Positions 16,464 to 24,162 of a DNA stretch of 64,000 nt are shown piece after piece (position 1 is the first letter of the stretch; every line of letters begins with the position of its first letter). Both the position numbers and the translations under genes were made by a program. The notes beneath the pieces are model-generated. The model was not told where the DNA came from and searched no databases. It saw only the letters and a program-made list of their open reading frames with translations. The stretch is from Geothermobacter hydrogeniphilus (GTDB taxonomy: Bacteria; Desulfobacterota; Desulfuromonadia; Desulfuromonadales; Geothermobacteraceae). The stretch spans positions 1 through 64,000 of the forward strand of contig NZ_NAAD01000004.1 in NCBI RefSeq assembly GCF_002093115.1, given 5' to 3'.

Positions 16464-18272
16464 TCAATGTTCGTGGTCATGCGGTTCATCCTCGTGGCCG
16501 GGGTGCGGATGGTCGTGGAATTCCCGCTGCGGCGGGTGGCTGTGCCCGCCTTCCTCGTCGTGACTGTGGCGGAAGCGGTGCCGGTGCTCGTGCTCATGTT
16601 CGTGGGGGTGGCTGTGGAGCAGGTCGCCGTGGCGGTGCTGATGATCGTGCAGGTGCTTGTGGCGGTGTTCGTGTTCATGCTCGTGCTGGATTTTGCGGAT
16701 CTCGATGGCGCAGCGGTCGCGGTAGGTGTAGTCGAGGCCGTTGAGGGAGGCCAGTTCGCTGTCGTCGAGGAAACTGGCGGTCGGATAGTCGCGCAGAATG
16801 CTGCCGCGGTGCATCACCAGGGTGCGTTCGGTCAGCCTGCGGACGAAGAACATGTCGTGGCTGACCAGCAGCAGGGTCGCCTTGACTTCCCGCAGGATCT
16901 GCAGCAGCAGTTCTTCCCCCTGGGGATCAAGCCCGGCGGTCGGTTCATCGAGGATCAGCACCTCGGGATCGAGCGCCAGAACGCCGGCCAGCGCCAGGCG
17001 CTTGCGTTCACCGCCTGAAAGCTTGAGCGGCACCCGCTGTTCGAAGCCTTCCAGCCTGACCTGTCGCAGCGCCTTTGTCACCCGTCGTTCCACCTCCATT
17101 TCCGTATAACCGCGCTGTCGCGGCCCGAAGGCGACCTCGTCGAAAACGCTCGGGCAGAAGAGTTGATCGGCGCAGTCCTGGAAAACCAGGCCGACCCGGT
17201 TCCAGAGCTGTTTCCGCCGCCGGTTGTCCATCTCCTTGCCGTCGTAGCGGTAAAACCCCTTTCCCCGGTGGATGCCGAGCAGACAGGCAAGCAGGGTGCT
17301 TTTGCCGGCGCCGTTCTCGCCGACCAGGGCGACCCGCTCAGCGCTGTGAATCCGCAGGTCGATGCCCTTGAGGGCGGCGGTCCCGTCCGGGTAGCTGAAA
17401 TGGTAGCCGCCCAGCTCGATCAGCGGCGTAGACGAAGCTGGAGCCGCAGAACTCTTCGGCATCGCGGCCGGAGCGGGGTTGTCCCGCGGAGACGGGTCTT
17501 CTTCATTGCCGGCGAAACGGAAAGAAAAATCGAGCCCGTGTTCGCGCAGTGACGGCCGGTGGGCGACCAGGTCACGCATCCCGTAGTCATGATGGCTGCG
17601 GCCGGCATCGAGTACCAGCGCCCGGTCGCAGAGTTCATAGAGAAACAGCAGGTCGTGGCTGATGACGATCAGGGTGCCGGAGTAGTCGCGCAGCAGGTCG
17701 AGAAACAGGCATTCCTGGCGGGGATCGAGATTGGCGGTCGGTTCATCGAGAATCAGCACCTCGGGGCGCATCGCCAGCAGTCCGGCCAGCGCGGCACGCT
17801 TTTTCTGCCCGTAGCTCAGGGCGTGGGGAGCTTTGTAGGCGTGATCGAGCAGCTCGACCTGTTCCAGGGCGCGGCGCGCGGCAACCTCGGCGGTGGCCGC
17901 CGGCAGCCCCTGGTTGCGCGGGCCGAAGGCGACATCCTCGATCAGGCTGTGGCAGAAGAGCTGGTCGTCGGGATCCTGGAACAGCAGGCCGATCTCCAGC
18001 CGGGCGCGCTGCAGGTGATCCCCCCGCAGTTTTTCGCCCTTGTAGAAGACCTCGCCCCGTTGCGGCTGCAGCAGCCCGCAGAGCTGCTTGACCAGAGTGG
18101 TCTTGCCCGAGCCGTTGTGGCCGACCAGCCCGAGCCGGTCACCGGGGGCGATGGCGAGGTTGATGTCACGCAGGGCCTGGATATCGCCCGGATAGGCGTA
18201 GCTCAGCCCGCGCAGGGCGAACAGCGCGTCGCTCGGGTTCGGCAGGGGGGCGGGGCGGTTGAGATCATGCAT
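16464..18272 (-). CDS. cbiO: ECF-type nickel/cobalt transporter ATPase, two fused CbiO domains with His-rich tail
   Basis: The product has 602 residues. The first ATPase domain has GHNGSGKTT, LSYGQKKRAALAG and VLILDEPTANLDP; the second has GENGAGKST, LSGGERKRLALAG and VLILDEPTAGLDP. Domain one lies at about 20-230 and domain two at about 285-500. The final 75 or so residues are roughly one third His (about 28), as HEHEHEHRH runs, and probably bind Ni or Co in the cytoplasm. Most CbiO/NikO proteins are single domain of about 270 residues, so the tandem fusion and tail are notable. It would energise CbiM/CbiQ encoded upstream. Confidence 0.88.
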   Translation of the reverse strand: MHDLNRPAPLPNPSDALFALRGLSYAYPGDIQALRDINLAIAPGDRLGLVGHNGSGKTTLVKQLCGLLQPQRGEVFYKGEKLRGDHLQRARLEIGLLFQDPDDQLFCHSLIEDVAFGPRNQGLPAATAEVAARRALEQVELLDHAYKAPHALSYGQKKRAALAGLLAMRPEVLILDEPTANLDPRQECLFLDLLRDYSGTLIVISHDLLFLYELCDRALVLDAGRSHHDYGMRDLVAHRPSLREHGLDFSFRFAGNEEDPSPRDNPAPAAMPKSSAAPASSTPLIELGGYHFSYPDGTAALKGIDLRIHSAERVALVGENGAGKSTLLACLLGIHRGKGFYRYDGKEMDNRRRKQLWNRVGLVFQDCADQLFCPSVFDEVAFGPRQRGYTEMEVERRVTKALRQVRLEGFEQRVPLKLSGGERKRLALAGVLALDPEVLILDEPTAGLDPQGEELLLQILREVKATLLLVSHDMFFVRRLTERTLVMHRGSILRDYPTASFLDDSELASLNGLDYTYRDRCAIEIRKIQHEHEHEHRHKHLHDHQHRHGDLLHSHPHEHEHEHRHRFRHSHDEEGGHSHPPQREFHDHPHPGHEDEPHDHEH

Positions 18273-18292
18273 AAAGGGTCAATTCAAAGGCG

Positions 18293-18330
18293 GCTAAAGG
18301 CCAAGGGTTAAAGGCAAAAAAGCTGGGGCC
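18293..18330. repeat. Degenerate TTAAAGG-type heptamer tract
   Basis: This short stretch with TAAAGGCCAAGGGTTAAAGGC resembles the cleaner heptamer array at 20050-20091. It lies upstream of cbiO. Confidence 0.4.
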
Positions 18331-18371
18331 CACTCGCTCGTTTTACTCGCTTGAGGCGCCAGGAAAACCTG

Positions 18372-18488
18372 TTTTAACGGAGAGACGGGGAGAAGCAGAG
18401 AGAAAACCTTTTGGGTTTAAAACCAAAAACTGGTTTTGGTTTTCTCTGTGGCCTCTCCCGCTCTGCACCTCTCCGTCTCTCCGTTAAA
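18372..18488. repeat. ACGGAGAG-type long hairpin element between cbiQ and cbiO
   Basis: TTTTAACGGAGAGACGGGGA at the left pairs with the right end CTCTCCGTCTCTCCGTTAAA, around inner arms of AGAGAAAACC type. The element is 117 bp. The cbiQ stop codon (TAA, 18484-18486) lies in the right arm, so the repeat provides the gene's end. Confidence 0.85.
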
Positions 18489-19416
18489 AGGTTGAAAAAT
18501 AGCATCGGTCGGCCAGCAGCAGAGCGACGCCGAGCAGCAGGAAGAATCCGGCCAGCAGCAGATCCTTTGTCGTTGCCGGTTGCGGTTCCGGTTCGGGGAA
18601 GCGGTCGCGGTAGCCACGGGCCTGCATGGCGTCGTAAACGCGCTCGGTGCGTTCGAAGCTGCGCACGAACAGCATCCCCAGGAAATTGCCGTAGGCGCCG
18701 AGGGCGCGGCGGTTGCTGCCGGGCTGAAAGCCGCGCAGCCGCATGCCGGTTGCCATCCGCCAGGCTTCGTGCTTGAAGACGTAGCTGTAGCGATGCGCCA
18801 GCAGCAGCATCTGACCGATGGTGGCCGGGACGCCGAGACGACGCAGGCCCTGCAGGGTGCGGGTGAGCGGCGCGGTGGCCAGCAGTGGTTCCATCAGCAG
18901 GGCCACGGCGCAGGCTTTGAGGCAGATGGTCGCCGCCTTGTGCAGACCGCGCAGGTTCCAGGGCAGAGGTTCCAGGTTGCCGAACTGCAGCAGGATATCG
19001 CCGGGGTGAGCGGGGGCGGAAAAGGGCATCACCAGCAGAAACATGCCGAGAAAGCCGCTCATTGCCAGCAGCCGCGCCAGGGAACGGTCGAAGGGCAGGC
19101 GGGTGACGAACAGCAGTGACAGGGCGATGGCGCCGGCGGCTGCCGCCGTTCGCAGATCCTGCAGAGAGACAACCAGGAAGGCGAAGCCGAGCATTCCGAC
19201 CAGTTTGCAGCGCACCTCCCAGCGATGGATCGGCGAGTCGCCGGCGGTGGCGTCGTCAAGCTGCGGCAGGGACCAGTCCGGCTCTCCTTTCCGTCGTTGC
19301 CGGGCGCCGCGGACCAGGCGTCGAATGCCCCAGCTGCTGGCGCCGCCCATCAGCAGCAACAGCAGCAGGCCGCCGGCCAGGCTCCAGCCGGGCAGGATGA
19401 TCGGTTGCGGAGTCAT
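18484..19416 (-). CDS. cbiQ: ECF transporter transmembrane protein CbiQ with N-terminal extension
   Basis: The product has 310 residues. After an extension with one membrane helix (WSLAGGLLLLLLMGGASSWG) and a linker to about residue 65, the CbiQ body follows: several membrane segments and the coupling motifs ATICLKACAVALL and MRLRGFQ. ERTERVYDAMQARGYRD is the second Ala-Arg-Gly coupling motif that contacts CbiO. Typical CbiQ is about 230-260 residues; the extension resembles the NikN/PDGLE-type accessory segment in position, but this is inference. It overlaps cbiM by ATGA (19413-19416). Confidence 0.85.
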   Translation of the reverse strand: MTPQPIILPGWSLAGGLLLLLLMGGASSWGIRRLVRGARQRRKGEPDWSLPQLDDATAGDSPIHRWEVRCKLVGMLGFAFLVVSLQDLRTAAAAGAIALSLLFVTRLPFDRSLARLLAMSGFLGMFLLVMPFSAPAHPGDILLQFGNLEPLPWNLRGLHKAATICLKACAVALLMEPLLATAPLTRTLQGLRRLGVPATIGQMLLLAHRYSYVFKHEAWRMATGMRLRGFQPGSNRRALGAYGNFLGMLFVRSFERTERVYDAMQARGYRDRFPEPEPQPATTKDLLLAGFFLLLGVALLLADRCYFSTF

Positions 19417-20036
19417 CGGCTCTCCCGACCGGCTTGAAATGGAGCCTGCAGCAGTTCCGGTTTGACGCGGGAGAGAAAAGAGACGGTCAGGGCGGTGACG
19501 ATCGCCTCGATGATGATCACCGGTACATGGGCGGCCAGGGCGAGCTTGGCGACGCCGAAGAAATCTTCACCTCCGGTGGCCAGCAGACAGGCCAGCAGCA
19601 CCGCGGCCAGCATGGTGCCGAGACCACCGCAGAGACCGCCGACCAGCATCTGCCGTTTCACCGTCTTTCCCTTGAAGCGATGGAAGCAGAAACCGCACGC
19701 CAGTGCCGGCAGTCCCATCATCAGGGCGTTGGCGCCGAGCGCCGTGAGACCCCCGAACTGAAACAGCAGGCTCTGCAGCAGCAGCCCGACCAGGATGGCG
19801 AGAAAACCGCTGGCGCCGAGCAGCGCCCCGACCAGTCCGGGCAGCAGCAGGTGGACGCTGGTCGGGCCGAAGGGGATGTGGATCAGCGAGGCGACGAAAA
19901 AAGTCGCTGTGACCACCGCCACCTTGGGCAAGGCCTCAGGGCGGGTGCGTCTCAGGCTCCAGGCGGCGATGACGGCGCTGGCCGCGTAACTGCCGAGGGC
20001 GACTGTGGTGGGGAGAACCCCGTCGGAGATATGCAT
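19413..20036 (-). CDS. cbiM: Nickel/cobalt ECF transporter substrate-capture protein
   Basis: The product has 207 residues and begins MHISDGVLP, the invariant CbiM/NikM N-terminus whose His2 and amino group coordinate the metal. The rest is hydrophobic with about six segments, including HIPFGPTSVHLLLPGL, conserved in the family. Nickel versus cobalt cannot be decided from this alone; the adjacent DUF4198 protein favours nickel. It is the first of cbiM-cbiQ-cbiO on the minus strand. Confidence 0.93.
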   Translation of the reverse strand: MHISDGVLPTTVALGSYAASAVIAAWSLRRTRPEALPKVAVVTATFFVASLIHIPFGPTSVHLLLPGLVGALLGASGFLAILVGLLLQSLLFQFGGLTALGANALMMGLPALACGFCFHRFKGKTVKRQMLVGGLCGGLGTMLAAVLLACLLATGGEDFFGVAKLALAAHVPVIIIEAIVTALTVSFLSRVKPELLQAPFQAGRESR

Positions 20037-20049
20037 GGCAAGTCAGGCC

Positions 20050-20091
20050 AAAGGTTAAAGGTTAAAGGTCAAAGGTTAAAGGCCAAAGGTC
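20050..20091. repeat. Tandem heptamer array (AAAGGTT x6)
   Basis: Six consecutive 7-bp units read AAAGGTT, AAAGGTT, AAAGGTC, AAAGGTT, AAAGGCC and AAAGGTC. It lies 14 bp upstream of cbiM and could vary in length by slippage. Confidence 0.9.
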
Positions 20092-20097
20092 AAAAAC

Positions 20098-20160
20098 TTA
20101 TTTCATCCCTTGGTTTCTCTCCGCTTCAGCTTCTCTGCAACTCTGCGTTGAAAGTGTTTT
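20098..20160. repeat. Half copy of the ACGCAGAG hairpin family
   Basis: GGTTTCTCTCCGCTTCAGC and CTCTGCAACTCTGCGTTGAA match the right arm of the elements at 33477 and 47478. No left arm is found; the heptamer array takes its place. Confidence 0.6.
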
Positions 20161-20180
20161 TTTCGTCTTTGCAGCCTGAC

Positions 20181-20462
20181 TTATGGGCTCTTTCTCTTCG
20201 CGCTCACCATCATCGCCACACCGCTGAGGCCGAAGATGATGCCGATGCCGCCGAGGACCTGGGGCCAGCCGGCTTCCTGCTCCTCGGTCTGCTCTTTCGC
20301 CAGCTCCCTTTTGACCTGCCGCAATTGCTTGTGCAGACGGGCGTTTTTCTGTTCAAGCTGTTCGACCCGGGTTGCGCAGTCGTCCACGGCCAGGGCCGTT
20401 ATCGGGGGGACGAGGCAGAAAAAGAGCAGCCAGAGAAGGGTTGCGCGGCGGATTCCGGTCAT
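20181..20462 (-). CDS. Small exported coiled-coil membrane protein
   Basis: The product has 93 residues: a signal peptide or anchor (ATLLWLLFFCLVPPITALA), a charged coiled coil (RVEQLEQKNARLHKQLRQVK) and a C-terminal membrane helix (VLGGIGIIFGLSGVAMMVSA). It sits between cbiM and the DUF4198-linked genes and overlaps its upstream neighbour by 4 bp, so it belongs to the metal-uptake operon. Comparable small proteins (NikL/NikN-like) accompany NikMQO systems, but no specific family is recognised. Confidence 0.65.
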   Translation of the reverse strand: MTGIRRATLLWLLFFCLVPPITALAVDDCATRVEQLEQKNARLHKQLRQVKRELAKEQTEEQEAGWPQVLGGIGIIFGLSGVAMMVSAKRKSP

Positions 20463-20791
20463 TGCCCGTCCTCGACTTCGGCCTTTTTCAGCAGGTAGCT
20501 GTTTTTATGCCCCATGCTGGCCTTGATGACGATGGTCAGGTCATCGACCTTGGGGATCGGGCAGTTGTAGAGGCCCTCGTCGTCGGTGGTCCCGGTGACC
20601 AGCCGCCTGCCATGGCTGTCGCGGATTTCGACCGTTCCCTGTTTGACCTTTTTGCCGTCGGGAAAATAGCTCTCGGTGTAGATCTTTCCGCCCTCGACAT
20701 AGGCAAACAGATTGACCTTGTGGGCCAGGGCCGGACCGGCCGTCATGAGACCCAGAAACAGGGTGAAAATCAACAGACTTCCTATACGCAT
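20459..20791 (-). CDS. Exported carboxypeptidase-regulatory-like (NikL-type) protein
   Basis: The product has 110 residues from ATG 20791, with a signal peptide (MRIGSLLIFTLFLGLMTAGPALA) cut before HKVNLFAYVEGG. The mature part (TESYFPDGKKVKQGTVEI, then GTTDDEGLYNCPIP) looks like a small beta-sandwich of the kind in NikL accessory proteins, whose mature N-terminal His may help bind nickel; that link is by context. It lies in an operon with DUF4198, 10 bp downstream of it. Confidence 0.7.
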   Translation of the reverse strand: MRIGSLLIFTLFLGLMTAGPALAHKVNLFAYVEGGKIYTESYFPDGKKVKQGTVEIRDSHGRRLVTGTTDDEGLYNCPIPKVDDLTIVIKASMGHKNSYLLKKAEVEDGQ

Positions 20792-20801
20792 GAATTTTCT
20801 C

Positions 20802-21590
20802 CTATTGCAGTTCCGTGGTGTGGATCCAGTAGACGGCACCGATTTCGACATCCTTGTCGACACCGTCATGTTGCAATTTCCAGTCCGCATCGGACAGCGC
20901 GGCGAACCCCCACCAGCCGGCCTTCGGCATGGCATAGTGGAAAACGCCGTTGCCATCGGCTTTGATCACCTGGGTGACAAAGGGGTCGGACGGCGGGTGG
21001 ATTTTACCCCCTTCGGCGGCTTCATTGAGATATTCAACCTCGATTTCGGCGTAGGGGACCGGCTTCCCCTTGAGCAGCACCCGTCCGGAGAAGAGGTTGC
21101 CGCTCCAGAGCCCGTAGGGGCGGCTCAGGGGAATGATTTCGGTCTCCAGGCCGACCGGCTGATCCCACCCTGATTCCAGCCCGAGGGCACCGACGCAGAC
21201 CTTGGTGTAATGGACGATGAACTTGTCCTCGGCCGGTTCCCAGTAGGGCGTCGGCTCGACGAAGAAGGTGTAGTCTCCGGGGCGGCGGATCTTGTAGTCG
21301 CTGCGCCAGAAGGTGAATTGTCCACTTTGACCGGGGCCCTGTCCCTTGACCGCCCGCAGGGAGTCGAGCAGGTCGGTTTTTCTGCCGTTGTGCAGCACCC
21401 CGAACTGCTTCGGTCTGGCCATTTCCATATAATGGCCTTCCATCGGGTGGATGAATTTCACCTGCAGACCGAGGGTCTTGTTGTCGGTCTGGGTGATGAT
21501 GTCGTCGGACGGGATCAGGGTGCCGAAATGCGCGTAGCAGGGGGTGGCGGCAAGCAGCAGGACAGTGAACAGGATAAGTGATTTTCGCAT
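20802..21590 (-). CDS. DUF4198 periplasmic protein (NikK-like nickel-uptake component)
   Basis: The product has 262 residues. The signal peptide ends in ATPCYA before [10 protein letters not shown]; the exposed His start is typical of this family. [27 protein letters not shown] in outline and [10 protein letters not shown] are DUF4198 blocks. The family is recurrently encoded with CbiMQO/NikMQO and is thought to pass nickel to the permease. It lies between the LbtU-like porin and the small exported protein in one minus-strand run, giving an outer-membrane to inner-membrane path. Confidence 0.85.
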   Translation of the reverse strand: MRKSLILFTVLLLAATPCYAHFGTLIPSDDIITQTDNKTLGLQVKFIHPMEGHYMEMARPKQFGVLHNGRKTDLLDSLRAVKGQGPGQSGQFTFWRSDYKIRRPGDYTFFVEPTPYWEPAEDKFIVHYTKVCVGALGLESGWDQPVGLETEIIPLSRPYGLWSGNLFSGRVLLKGKPVPYAEIEVEYLNEAAEGGKIHPPSDPFVTQVIKADGNGVFHYAMPKAGWWGFAALSDADWKLQHDGVDKDVEIGAVYWIHTTELQ

Positions 21591-21604
21591 CGGGCCCTCC
21601 AGGT

Positions 21605-22702
21605 TTAGAATTCGAAAGCGAGTTGACCGGTCACAGAGTGGTTCCTCGGGGCGGTCTCCGGGTCGGTGTAGAGATATTCCATGGCCACCACGGTGTTGGC
21701 AAAGATGCCGTAGGAGCCGGTGACGCCGAAACGGAGCGGGTCGTCCTGGAAATCATCGGCTCCCTCGGCCCGCGCCACGAGTTGCGTCCGGTCGGTCGGC
21801 ATCCAGGTTGCCTCGATATCCCAGGCCAGCGGCCGCTCCCCGCTCAGGTCGGTCAGCCCGACCAGCGGTCGGTCGAAATCGTCCAGGGCGCCGAGGATTT
21901 CCGCTTCAAAGGCAACATGGTCAAAGGCCAGGGAGAGAAAGGCCGAGGCCGCGGCAACACTCGAACTGTAAAGATTGGTGTCCGCCACCAGCCCGGCGTC
22001 ACTCTCTGCCAGGTCGCTGAGCCAGGAGAATCCGAACCTCAGGTTCTCGAGCGGGCTGATTTCGAGCGCGGCGACCAGGCTGTCGATCCGGTTGTTGTCG
22101 TCGCGACTGTCCGTTTCCCCGTTGAAGACGCCGAGGCTCAGATTCCACAACGATCCTTCCAGGGCGAACATGGCTGCGGTGTTGTTGGTTTCCCCGAGAT
22201 CGAGGGGCAGGGGATCGCTGACCATGGAGCTGTTGAACTTGCCGAAGGGGATGTACATTTTACCGCCGTGAAAGGCGGGAGTCTGGCCGAACAGGGATTG
22301 CGGGCAGCTCAGGCTGATGACCGCCTCGTCGGCCTTGATGCTCTCGTTGCCGGACCCGTCCTCCTCGTACAGCAGGATAAGATGGCCGTTGACCCGATCG
22401 TTGATGGCGGCCTCGGTGGAAAGCTGGGCGGTGGCCAGGTTCAGGTCGCTGCTTTCATCGCCCCCTTCGACCTTGTTGTAGCTCGCTTCGAGTTCCAGCA
22501 GGCCGCTGAAGGTCAGGTACCTGTTGAGGGACCGCAGGGAGAAGGGGCCTTCCGTTGCCGGCTTCTGCCCCAGTTGCGTTTCCAGGGTGCGGATGCGTTG
22601 CTTGAGGTTTTCAATGTCGCTCTTCGTGTCCGGATGGGCGGCCAGGGCCGGAAGGGCTGTCCCAAGCAGAATGACGACAATCAGTGTCAGGGTGCGCAGC
22701 AT
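21605..22702 (-). CDS. LbtU-like outer-membrane porin
   Basis: The product has 365 residues from ATG 22702 (signal peptide [22 protein letters not shown]). A short coiled coil ([17 protein letters not shown]) precedes a beta-barrel region with alternating patterns and [13 protein letters not shown]-like segments, and the chain ends LAFEF with the terminal aromatic of outer-membrane proteins. It resembles LbtU siderophore-porin family proteins; in this cluster it more likely passes nickel or cobalt. A TTG start 16 codons upstream is unlikely. Confidence 0.75.
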   Translation of the reverse strand: MLRTLTLIVVILLGTALPALAAHPDTKSDIENLKQRIRTLETQLGQKPATEGPFSLRSLNRYLTFSGLLELEASYNKVEGGDESSDLNLATAQLSTEAAINDRVNGHLILLYEEDGSGNESIKADEAVISLSCPQSLFGQTPAFHGGKMYIPFGKFNSSMVSDPLPLDLGETNNTAAMFALEGSLWNLSLGVFNGETDSRDDNNRIDSLVAALEISPLENLRFGFSWLSDLAESDAGLVADTNLYSSSVAAASAFLSLAFDHVAFEAEILGALDDFDRPLVGLTDLSGERPLAWDIEATWMPTDRTQLVARAEGADDFQDDPLRFGVTGSYGIFANTVVAMEYLYTDPETAPRNHSVTGQLAFEF

Positions 22703-22758
22703 GAAAATGTCCCGAAGTCGACAGGGTGAGGGTTGCGTGGGGATCTTCAATATCCGGT

Positions 22759-22849
22759 GAATAGCACGAATGAAAATTTCGTAGCACTTTAGGAGATTCC
22801 AATTGTTCTGTCAAGTGAAAAAATAGCACGAATAAAAATAACGTGTTAC
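22759..22849. promoter_or_regulatory. Direct-repeat operator candidate upstream of the LbtU-like gene
   Basis: AATAGCACGAATGAAAAT at about 22760 recurs as AATAGCACGAATAAAAAT 62 bp away at about 22822; the second is followed by GTGTTAC (22843-22849). GTGTTAC half-sites are, from memory, part of the deltaproteobacterial NikR motif, but the matching half is not at the right spacing here. It may be a metal-responsive control site. Confidence 0.35.
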
Positions 22850-22925
22850 CGGGTTCCCGGCTTGACCCTCCCCGCCGGTTCGCATAGATTGGACTGGTTT
22901 TTTCTGACCATGAACTTTTCAAGGA

Positions 22926-22978
22926 CCTGAATCAGTGAGTTCCTGTTGGAGGGCCGACAAGGAACCCACTGCTTCAGG
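22926..22978. repeat. CCTGAATCAGTGAG-family element, 53-bp internally deleted copy E
   Basis: The reverse complement reads as the two ends of the long element joined: CTTGTCGGC followed directly by CCTCCAACAGGAACTCACTG. It lies 13 bp before the next ATG, and its last bases join the AGGAAGGAG ribosome-binding site. Confidence 0.8.
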
Positions 22979-22991
22979 AAGGAGTAAAACT

Positions 22992-23927
22992 ATGAAGCGC
23001 CTGCTTGTTGTTGTCTTTCTGCTGTTGTCGGTGCCGGCTGCCGCCCGCAGCTATACCGTTTCGTTCAACCAGATTGTTGAGCACCCGGCTCTTGATGCCC
23101 TGCGCCAGGGGATCAAGGATGAATTGAAGGCGGAGGGGTTCCAGGTCAGCTACCATGACCATATCGCCCAGGGAAGCATCGCCACGGCCAACCTGATTGC
23201 CCGGCAGATGCTCGGCGAACAGCCGGATGTCGTGGTCGGTATCGCCACTCCCACCGCCCAGGCCTGCGCCCAGGTGATCCGCACCATCCCCATTGTTTTC
23301 GCCGCGGTGACCGACCCGGTGGGCGCCGGGCTGGTGACGTCGCTGGAGAAGCCGGGCGGGCACATCACCGGCACCACCGATATGAGCCCGGTCGGCAGGC
23401 AGATTGAGCTGATTCAGAGTTTTCTTCCGGGGGTAAAAACGTTGGGCGTGATCTACAACTCGGGTGAAGCCAACTCGGTGACCATCGTCAAGGCGCTGAA
23501 GGAGGAAGCGGCTGAGCGTGGTCTGAAGGTTGAGGAAGCGACGGTTTCCAATTCGGCCGGCGTCACCCAGGCGGCCAAGAGCCTGGTCGGTCGTGCCGAC
23601 GCGGTCTACATTCCGACCGACAACACCGTGGTTTCGGCCTTCGAGGCCATCGTCAAGGTTGGACAACAGAACCGGCTGCCTATTTTTGCTGCCGACACCG
23701 ATTCGGTGAAGCGAGGCGCCATCGCGGCACTGGCCGTCGACTATTACCAGATGGGCCGTCAGACCGGCGAGATGGTCGGCCGGGTTCTCAAGGGTGCCGA
23801 TCCCGCCACCATGCCGGTCGAGACCCTGCGCGAGTTCAAGATCCATCTCAATCCCGCCTCGGCGGAAAAAATGGGCCTGAAGATCAGCGACGCGCAGCTG
23901 AAAAACGCCGATAAAATCGTCGAGTAA
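22992..23927 (+). CDS. ABC transporter substrate-binding protein (TrpX/DUF534 family)
   Basis: The product has 311 residues with a signal peptide (MKRLLVVVFLLLSVPAAA). The periplasmic fold of the ABC_sub_bind family is shown by VVVGIATPTAQACAQ, VFAAVTDPVGAGLV, GGHITGTTDMSPVGRQIEL and YIPTDNTVVSAFEAI. Family members bind tryptophan, tyrosine or other small molecules. It forms an operon-like set with the permease and ATPase downstream; ligand identity is open. SD AGGAAGGAG is partly supplied by repeat copy E. Confidence 0.87.
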   Translation: MKRLLVVVFLLLSVPAAARSYTVSFNQIVEHPALDALRQGIKDELKAEGFQVSYHDHIAQGSIATANLIARQMLGEQPDVVVGIATPTAQACAQVIRTIPIVFAAVTDPVGAGLVTSLEKPGGHITGTTDMSPVGRQIELIQSFLPGVKTLGVIYNSGEANSVTIVKALKEEAAERGLKVEEATVSNSAGVTQAAKSLVGRADAVYIPTDNTVVSAFEAIVKVGQQNRLPIFAADTDSVKRGAIAALAVDYYQMGRQTGEMVGRVLKGADPATMPVETLREFKIHLNPASAEKMGLKISDAQLKNADKIVE

Positions 23928-23934
23928 ATTCTTT

Positions 23935-24100
23935 TGGCCGCCAAGAGCGCCAAGAAATTCAAAGGCTCATCAGCTCAGAGACGGGGAGAAGCAGAGGCGG
24001 AGAGAAACTAAAATCGGTTATTGGCTTTTAACCCAACCCGGCGCTTCTCTCTGCACCTCGCTGTTGAAAACAGGTTTCTTGGCGTTCTTGGCGTCTTAAG
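23935..24100. repeat. Nested hairpin element: ACCAAG-type outer arms and ACGCAGAG-type inner arms
   Basis: The outer arms GGCCGCCAAGAGCGCCAAGA and TTTCTTGGCGTTCTTGGCG are inverted. Inside, CAGAGACGGGGAGAAGCAGA pairs with CTTCTCTCTGCACCTCGCTG. TTAAG follows the right end. It is a diverged relative of the 32155 element and of the ends of the GxxExxY element at 48605. Confidence 0.75.
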
Positions 24101-24162
24101 CGAGCAATGCGAGCGGGCGGCGAAATTTTTTTTGCTTTCTGGCTCCTGGATTCTGCCTCTAA

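Noticed and set aside
16449-17018. Val-rich plus-strand frame over the cbiO 3' end
   Set aside because: It is the antisense of the His-rich tail (CAY codons read as Val/Met on the other strand).
22823-22849. Canonical NikR operator
   Set aside because: A GTGTTAC half-site is present, but the inverted partner GTAACAC is not at the expected distance, so only a direct-repeat candidate is reported.
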